Under the pieces are notes generated by a model. It was given only the letters and a program-made list of their open reading frames with translations. It did not search any database and was not told where the DNA came from. Below are positions 57,525 to 64,000 of a stretch of 64,000 nucleotides of DNA, piece after piece. How positions within the stretch are numbered: position 1 is the first letter of the stretch; each line of letters begins with the position of its first letter. Source of the stretch: Bacillus mycoides (lineage in GTDB: Bacteria > Bacillota > Bacilli > Bacillales > Bacillaceae_G); NCBI RefSeq assembly GCF_001757995.1, contig NZ_LXLV01000065.1:82941-146940 (forward strand), read 5' to 3'. The position numbers and the translations under genes were made by a program.

Positions 57525-57839
57525 TTAGAAGTGTTTAGAAACTAATTCTACTAATGCTTCTTTCGGTTTGTAACCTAACGCTTGATCAACCACTTTACCG
57601 TCTTTTAATACGAAAAGAGCTGGAATGCTCATTACTTCGAATTGACGAGCAGTTTCTTGGTTTTCATCAACGTCCACTTTTACTACTTTTACTTTCTCGC
57701 CTAACTCTGAATCGATTTCCTCTAATACAGGAGCGATCATTTTACAAGGTCCGCACCAAGGCGCCCAGAAATCTAATAATACAACACCTTCGCTAGTTTC
57801 AGCTGCGAAGCTTTGGTCATTTGCATTTACAATTGCCAT
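57525..57839 (-). CDS. trxA: Thioredoxin
   Basis: General disulfide reductase of 104 residues with the classic active site WCGPC (residues 28-32) and the cis-Pro in SIPALFV. It serves ribonucleotide reductase, methionine sulfoxide reductase and others. In B. subtilis it is essential and Spx-controlled; I did not find a clear Spx signal. AAGGAGG precedes the ATG. Confidence 0.98.
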   Translation of the reverse strand: MAIVNANDQSFAAETSEGVVLLDFWAPWCGPCKMIAPVLEEIDSELGEKVKVVKVDVDENQETARQFEVMSIPALFVLKDGKVVDQALGYKPKEALVELVSKHF

Positions 57840-57979
57840 TTTATTTCCTCCTTCAAGTATATTCTACCAAGAGTATATCATTAACTTTTATACGTGGCGA
57901 ATATTATGTATCGTTATGTATTGTAACAAAAAAATGTTCCTTTATACTATATAAAAATATGGATGAAATACTAAAAAGA

Positions 57980-57999
57980 TGAGAGACAGGGATCTCTCA
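57980..57999 (-). terminator. Terminator after etfA
   Basis: TGAGAGA/TCTCTCA stem followed by TCTTTTT on the minus strand. Confidence 0.75.
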
Positions 58000-58049
58000 C
58001 CTTTTTCTATATATAGGGGTACTTCACTTGGAACTCAAGGGTACTCAAA

Positions 58050-59027
58050 TCATGAATGTACTTTTAATTTTTTAAACTCTTCTGTTAAAAGAGGTAATAC
58101 TTCAAATAGATCACCGACAATACCGTAGTCAGCTACTTTGAAGATACTTGCTTCTGGATCTTTGTTAATCGCAACGATTATTTTTGAGTTAGACATACCA
58201 GCTAAATGCTGAATCGCACCAGAAATTCCGCATGCAATGTATAAGTCTGGTGTAACAACTTTACCTGTTTGACCAATTTGTAATGAGTAATCACAATACT
58301 CAGCGTCACAAGCACCACGAGATGCTCCAACAGCGCCGCCTAGTACGTCAGCTAACTCTTTCAATGGTTTAAATCCTTCTTCACTCTTCACACCGCGTCC
58401 GCCAGCGATAATAACTTTCGCTTCAGAAAGATCAACACCTTCTGCCGTTTTACGGACAACGTCTTGAATGATTGTACGTAAGTCTTTCACATCAACTGTA
58501 ATAGAAGACGCTTCACCTGTGCGAGATTCATCTTTTTCAAGAGTTGCGATATTATTTGGACGCACTGTCGCAAATAATATACCATCTGTTACAATCTTCT
58601 TCTCGAATGCTTTACCAGAGTAAATTGGACGAGTGAAGATAACATTTCCACCTTCAACTTCTAAAGCCGTCACGTCAGAAACCAAACCTGCTTCTAATTT
58701 CGCTGCTAATTTTGGTGATAAATCTTTACCAAGTGCTGTATGTCCAAATACAATACCTTCTGGCTTTTCTTCGGCATATACAGCTAAAAACGCTTGTGCA
58801 TAACCATCAGATGTATATGATTTCAATTTATCATTTTCAACTGTCACAACGCGATCTGCACCGTAATGAATCAATTCATTTGCAAAAGAGGCAACGCTGT
58901 CTCCAACTAGAAGACCTATCACTTCACCGCCTTCTGCAATTGTTTTTGCTGCTGCTACCGCTTCAAACGAAACGTTACGTAGCGATCCATCACGAACTTC
59001 ACCCATTACTAATACTTTACGAGCCAT
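58050..59027 (-). CDS. etfA: Electron transfer flavoprotein alpha subunit
   Basis: FAD-binding subunit that accepts electrons from acyl-CoA dehydrogenases. The C-terminal half carries the ETF-alpha signature (VIIAGGRGVKSEEGFKPLKELADVLGGAVGASRGACDAEYCDYSLQIGQTGKVVTPDLYIACGISGAIQHLAGM). ATG at 59027 after GGAGGG gives 325 residues. Last gene of the lcfA operon. Confidence 0.97.
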   Translation of the reverse strand: MARKVLVMGEVRDGSLRNVSFEAVAAAKTIAEGGEVIGLLVGDSVASFANELIHYGADRVVTVENDKLKSYTSDGYAQAFLAVYAEEKPEGIVFGHTALGKDLSPKLAAKLEAGLVSDVTALEVEGGNVIFTRPIYSGKAFEKKIVTDGILFATVRPNNIATLEKDESRTGEASSITVDVKDLRTIIQDVVRKTAEGVDLSEAKVIIAGGRGVKSEEGFKPLKELADVLGGAVGASRGACDAEYCDYSLQIGQTGKVVTPDLYIACGISGAIQHLAGMSNSKIIVAINKDPEASIFKVADYGIVGDLFEVLPLLTEEFKKLKVHS

Positions 59028-59063
59028 AGATTTTCCCTCCTGCATATATAATTTCGTATTTTA

Positions 59064-59837
59064 TTAGATTACTTTCGCTTCTGTGTGGAGCAACGATACA
59101 AGTTCTTTTACTTGATCTTGCAGCTCGCCTTGTAACACTTTTCCTGCATCTTTCTTAGGAGGCAAATAGATTTCGATTGTTTTTGTTTTTGCTTCCACAT
59201 CATCTTCTTCTAAATCTAAATCATCTAATTCTACTGCTTCTAGTGGCTTTTTCTTCGCTTTCATAATACCTGGAAGCGATGGATAACGAGGTTCATTTAA
59301 ACCTTGTTGCGCTGTTACTAGAAGAGGTAATGATGTTTCAATTACTTCTGTATCCCCTTCAACATCACGCTCAATCTTCACATTTGTACCATCAATTTCA
59401 AGCTTCGTAATCGTCGTTACGTATGGGATATTTAACGCTTCAGCTACTCGTGGACCAACTTGTCCAGATGCACCGTCAATCGCAACGTTCCCGCCTAAAA
59501 TTAAATCTATTTCTTTATCTTTTAAATATTCAGCAAGCACTTTTGCTGTTGTAAATTGGTCACCATTCTCAACATCATCTTCAATGTTAATTAGTACCGC
59601 TTTATCACAGCCCATCGCTAATGCTGTGCGAAGTTCTTTTTCACTATCCTCGCCACCAACTGTTATAACGGTAACTTCTCCACCTTGTGCATCTCTTACT
59701 TGAATTGCTTCTTCAATCGCATATTCATCGTAAGGGTTGATGATGAATTCCGCTTCGCCATCGTAAATTGCACCGTTTTTAATTACGATTTTTTCTTCTG
59801 TATCAAATGTTCGTTTCATGAGTACGTAGATGTTCAT
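59064..59837 (-). CDS. etfB: Electron transfer flavoprotein beta subunit
   Basis: AMP-binding partner of EtfA. MNIYVLMKRTFDTEEKIVIKNG opens the protein. VTVGGEDSEKELRTALAMGCDKAVLI and LGGNVAIDGASGQVGPRVAEALNIPYVT form the nucleotide region. 257 residues. It lies between the enoyl-CoA hydratase gene and etfA. Confidence 0.97.
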   Translation of the reverse strand: MNIYVLMKRTFDTEEKIVIKNGAIYDGEAEFIINPYDEYAIEEAIQVRDAQGGEVTVITVGGEDSEKELRTALAMGCDKAVLINIEDDVENGDQFTTAKVLAEYLKDKEIDLILGGNVAIDGASGQVGPRVAEALNIPYVTTITKLEIDGTNVKIERDVEGDTEVIETSLPLLVTAQQGLNEPRYPSLPGIMKAKKKPLEAVELDDLDLEEDDVEAKTKTIEIYLPPKKDAGKVLQGELQDQVKELVSLLHTEAKVI

Positions 59838-59915
59838 TTCATTTACCCCCTTATTTTTCAGAAAGATTCTATCAATTTTAAAATTCTGTTAATTTTTATT
59901 AAAAAAATAATTGGA

Positions 59916-61291
<1,376 letters not shown>

Positions 61292-61317
61292 TTTACTGTC
61301 CCCTTCAAGAAGATGAC

Positions 61318-61335
61318 TGAATGAATAGTCATTCA
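61318..61335. promoter_or_regulatory. FadR box before fadR
   Basis: TGAATGACTATTCATTCA on the minus strand, a perfect 7-bp inverted repeat with a four-base centre. It matches the B. subtilis FadR consensus TGAATGAnTAnTCATTCA. It lies just after a sigma-A promoter. Confidence 0.9.
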
Positions 61336-61342
61336 TATTCTT

Positions 61343-61371
61343 ATAATACTGACTATTTAGAAAAGTGTCAA
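61343..61371 (-). promoter_or_regulatory. Sigma-A promoter of fadR
   Basis: TTGACA (61366-61371), a 17-base spacer and TATTAT (61343-61348) on the minus strand, just upstream of the FadR box. fadR can therefore be transcribed independently of lcfA. Confidence 0.75.
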
Positions 61372-61392
61372 TCCTATTTTTTCAAAAAGAAA

Positions 61393-61404
61393 GGGCCTTA
61401 GCCC
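61393..61404 (-). terminator. Small terminator after lcfA
   Basis: GGGC/GCCC stem of 4 bp with TTTCTTTTTG on the minus strand. Weak, so read-through into fadR is likely. Confidence 0.45.
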
Positions 61405-63089
61405 GTTTGCTCATCCTCGTTCTTTCTCTTCTCTTCATCTATTAGGACACGGCGTAAAATTTTTCCGACCGTCGTCTTCGGCAACTCACTTCTAAACTCA
61501 TATACCTTCGGGACTTTATACGCTGCTAAATATTTACGTGCAAACTGATCTAATTCTTCTTCAGAACACTCAGCGCCTTCTTTCAAAACAACAAATGCTT
61601 TTACAGTTTCTCCTCGATACGGATCAGGGACACCAATTGTTACCACTTCTTGCACCTTTTCGTTTTCATATAACACCTCTTCTACTTCACGAGGATATAC
61701 GTTAAAACCGCTAGCAACGATCATATCTTTCTTACGATCTTTCACATAGAAAAAGCCGTCTTCATCCATGTATCCTACATCACCTGTATGGAGCCAGCCA
61801 TCTTGCAGTACAGCTGCCGTTTCTTCTGGCTTATTCCAATACCCTTTCATAATTTGTGGGCCCTTTACAACAATTTCACCAATTTCCCCTGGAGGTAATG
61901 CCTCTCCTGTTTCAAGTGACATGATAATTGCCTCTGTATCTGGCCACGGTACCCCAATACTTCCCGGCACTCGTTTTTCCCACAAAAAATTCCCATGTGT
62001 AACTGGTGATGACTCAGTTAATCCATAACCTTCTACTAATTTACCACCTGTAACTCTCTCAAACTCCTCCTGTACTTCTACAGGAAGCGGTGCAGAACCA
62101 CTAATACAAGCCTGAATTGAAGAAATATCATATTCTTTTAAAAGAGGACTATTTAATAGAGCAATATAAATGGTTGGTGCTCCTGGAAATAGTGTGACTT
62201 TATGTTTCTTAATTGCTTCAAAAACCATTTTCATATCAAACTTCGGAATAAGCACCATTTTATATCCTTGCATAATACTTAAATTCATTACAGCTGTCAT
62301 CCCGTACACATGAAAAAACGGAAGGACACCAAGGATTACTTCTTCCCCTTCTTTACAATTATATAACCAATGTGCTCCCATTAAAGTGTTCGAAACGAGG
62401 TTTTTATGCGTCAACATAACCCCTTTTGGAAATCCTGTCGTTCCCCCTGTATACTGCAAAAGAGCTAGATCATTTGCAGGATCACATGGAACTTCAACAT
62501 CAGCATTACTTTCCCTTTCTACTGATTTCCATAGATGAATCGTTTCGCTTTCCGATACATTCACAACAAGATTTGCCTGCTTTTTTTGCACAAATGGATA
62601 AAGTAAGTTTTTAGGAAATGGTAAAAAATCTGCAATACGGGTTACGATAATGTGCTCAAGCTTTGTAGCAGTTTGAACATTAGTAACTCTCGGAAACACT
62701 AGATCAAGGCAAAGAATGACTTTTGCTCCTGAGTCATGAAGTTGGTACTCAAGCTCTCTTTCTGTATAAAGAGGATTCGTTTGTACAACAATACCACCCG
62801 CAAGCAAAGTACCATAATAACCAATTACAGATTGTGGACAATTTGGTAACATAATCGCAACTCTATCACCTTTTTCAATACCAAGCCTTTGAAGGTAATT
62901 CGCAAACTTCTTTACCTTGTCATGGAAATCTGAAAATGTAACATCTTTACCTAAAAAGTGAAGCGCTTTCTTTTCTGGATAACGAGCAGCCATTTTCTCT
63001 AAATATCCATGAAGTGGCTGAATATCATAAGAAATTGTTCCTGGAATTTCATCTGGATAGCTCTGCAGCCAAGGTTTTTCCACTCTCAT
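61398..63089 (-). CDS. lcfA: Long-chain acyl-CoA synthetase
   Basis: AMP-forming ligase that activates long-chain fatty acids for degradation. The ATP motif LLQYTGGTTGFPKGVMLTHKNL (about 215), GYGLTESSPVTHG, the LHTGDVGYMDEDGFFYVKDRKKDMI motif and the C-terminal catalytic Lys (LPKTTVGKILRR) are present. The ATG at 63089 gives 563 residues but is only three bases from GAAGGGGG; a GTG two codons later has better spacing. First gene of lcfA-fadR-fadB-etfB-etfA. Confidence 0.96.
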   Translation of the reverse strand: MRVEKPWLQSYPDEIPGTISYDIQPLHGYLEKMAARYPEKKALHFLGKDVTFSDFHDKVKKFANYLQRLGIEKGDRVAIMLPNCPQSVIGYYGTLLAGGIVVQTNPLYTERELEYQLHDSGAKVILCLDLVFPRVTNVQTATKLEHIIVTRIADFLPFPKNLLYPFVQKKQANLVVNVSESETIHLWKSVERESNADVEVPCDPANDLALLQYTGGTTGFPKGVMLTHKNLVSNTLMGAHWLYNCKEGEEVILGVLPFFHVYGMTAVMNLSIMQGYKMVLIPKFDMKMVFEAIKKHKVTLFPGAPTIYIALLNSPLLKEYDISSIQACISGSAPLPVEVQEEFERVTGGKLVEGYGLTESSPVTHGNFLWEKRVPGSIGVPWPDTEAIIMSLETGEALPPGEIGEIVVKGPQIMKGYWNKPEETAAVLQDGWLHTGDVGYMDEDGFFYVKDRKKDMIVASGFNVYPREVEEVLYENEKVQEVVTIGVPDPYRGETVKAFVVLKEGAECSEEELDQFARKYLAAYKVPKVYEFRSELPKTTVGKILRRVLIDEEKRKNEDEQTG

Positions 63090-63113
63090 TCCCCCTTCTA
63101 ATACTTGTGAAAA

Positions 63114-63131
63114 TAAATGAATGTTCATTCA
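63114..63131. promoter_or_regulatory. FadR box before lcfA
   Basis: TGAATGAACATTCATTTA on the minus strand. It matches the FadR consensus with one arm mismatch and the same spacing as the fadR box, and lies just downstream of the lcfA promoter. Confidence 0.85.
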
Positions 63132-63145
63132 TGATGGTTGTTTTC

Positions 63146-63174
63146 ATTATATTATAGTCATAACAGCGTTACAA
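63146..63174 (-). promoter_or_regulatory. Sigma-A promoter of lcfA
   Basis: TTGTAA (63169-63174), a 17-base spacer and TATAAT (63146-63151) on the minus strand. Confidence 0.7.
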
Positions 63175-63237
63175 TCATAATATTCTGACTTTTATGTAAC
63201 TATGCTTTACTTCGTTAACTTCTTAATTATATGTATA

Positions 63238-63269
63238 AACTCTCTTAATTTTAAAAGAATAAGAGAGTT
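63238..63269 (-). terminator. Hairpin after the collagen-like gene
   Basis: A 10-bp perfect stem (AACTCTCTTA/TAAGAGAGTT) shortly after the stop at 63278. It lacks a strong T run on the minus strand. Confidence 0.5.
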
Positions 63270-63277
63270 CACGTTAC

Positions 63278-64000
<723 letters not shown>

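Noticed and set aside
63114-63132. The lcfA FadR box first looked like a 14-16 bp palindrome with a different centre from the fadR box.
   Set aside because: Realigned on the 18-bp consensus it fits with the same spacing and one mismatch, so no unusual geometry is needed.

Overview
The window is a chromosomal segment of an AT-rich, endospore-forming Firmicute. The gene content and order are those of a member of the Bacillus cereus group. The evidence is the spoIVFA-FB, spoIIB, spoVID, gerM and gerE sporulation genes, a collagen-like BclA-type exosporium protein at the right edge, a mobile repeat matching the B. cereus-group element bcr1 inside the haem operon, and protein sequences close to those I know from B. 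cereus, B. anthracis and B. thuringiensis. The species cannot be fixed by eye.

Layout. (1) 1-9.9 kb: spoIVFB-spoIVFA, minD-minC, mreD-mreC-mreB, radC, maf, spoIIB and folC cover division-site placement, cell shape, engulfment, sporulation proteolysis and folate. (2) 10-15.1 kb: valS under a T-box leader, then the spore coat genes ysxE and spoVID. (3) 15.2-21.7 kb: the haem operon hemAXCDBL, read leftward from a perfect Per box. A bcr1 element sits exactly on the hemD stop codon. (4) 21.8-22.8 kb: the peroxide-sensing pair ohrR-ohr on the plus strand. (5) 22.8-31.9 kb: a protein quality-control group, engB-lonA-lonB-clpX-tig, followed by a TPR gene (ysoA). (6) 32-34 kb: a variable patch with two small membrane proteins, an orphan PD-(D/E)XK intron-type nuclease, a PH-domain protein and tRNA-Arg/tRNA-Gly. 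From memory, B. subtilis carries leu/ilv genes at this place. (7) 34-38.7 kb: ysnB, rdgB, rph, gerM, racE and gerE. (8) 38.8-51 kb: an accessory block absent at this position in B. subtilis as I remember it. It holds a nucleobase permease and deaminase, a PspC protein, a cupin regulator with a divergent efflux pump, an aquaporin, an Rrf2 regulator, a NatAB-like ABC exporter, an e(P4) acid phosphatase, MotAB and a VanY-type carboxypeptidase. (9) 51-63.1 kb: a return to the conserved Bacillus backbone, with a thioesterase, sdhCAB, yslB, uvrC, trxA, and the fatty acid degradation operon lcfA-fadR-fadB-etfB-etfA with two FadR boxes. (10) 63.3-64 kb: the 3' part of a collagen-like exosporium glycoprotein gene.

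Most genes lie on the minus strand, and most operons end in clear hairpin terminators. Several stop codons lie inside the terminator stem itself. I found no CRISPR array, rRNA operon, prophage or complete insertion sequence. The most interesting features are the bcr1 insertion that leaves HemD unchanged, the orphan nuclease beside the tRNAs, unassigned palindromic operators in the accessory block, a structured tig leader, and a glycine interruption in the collagen repeat.
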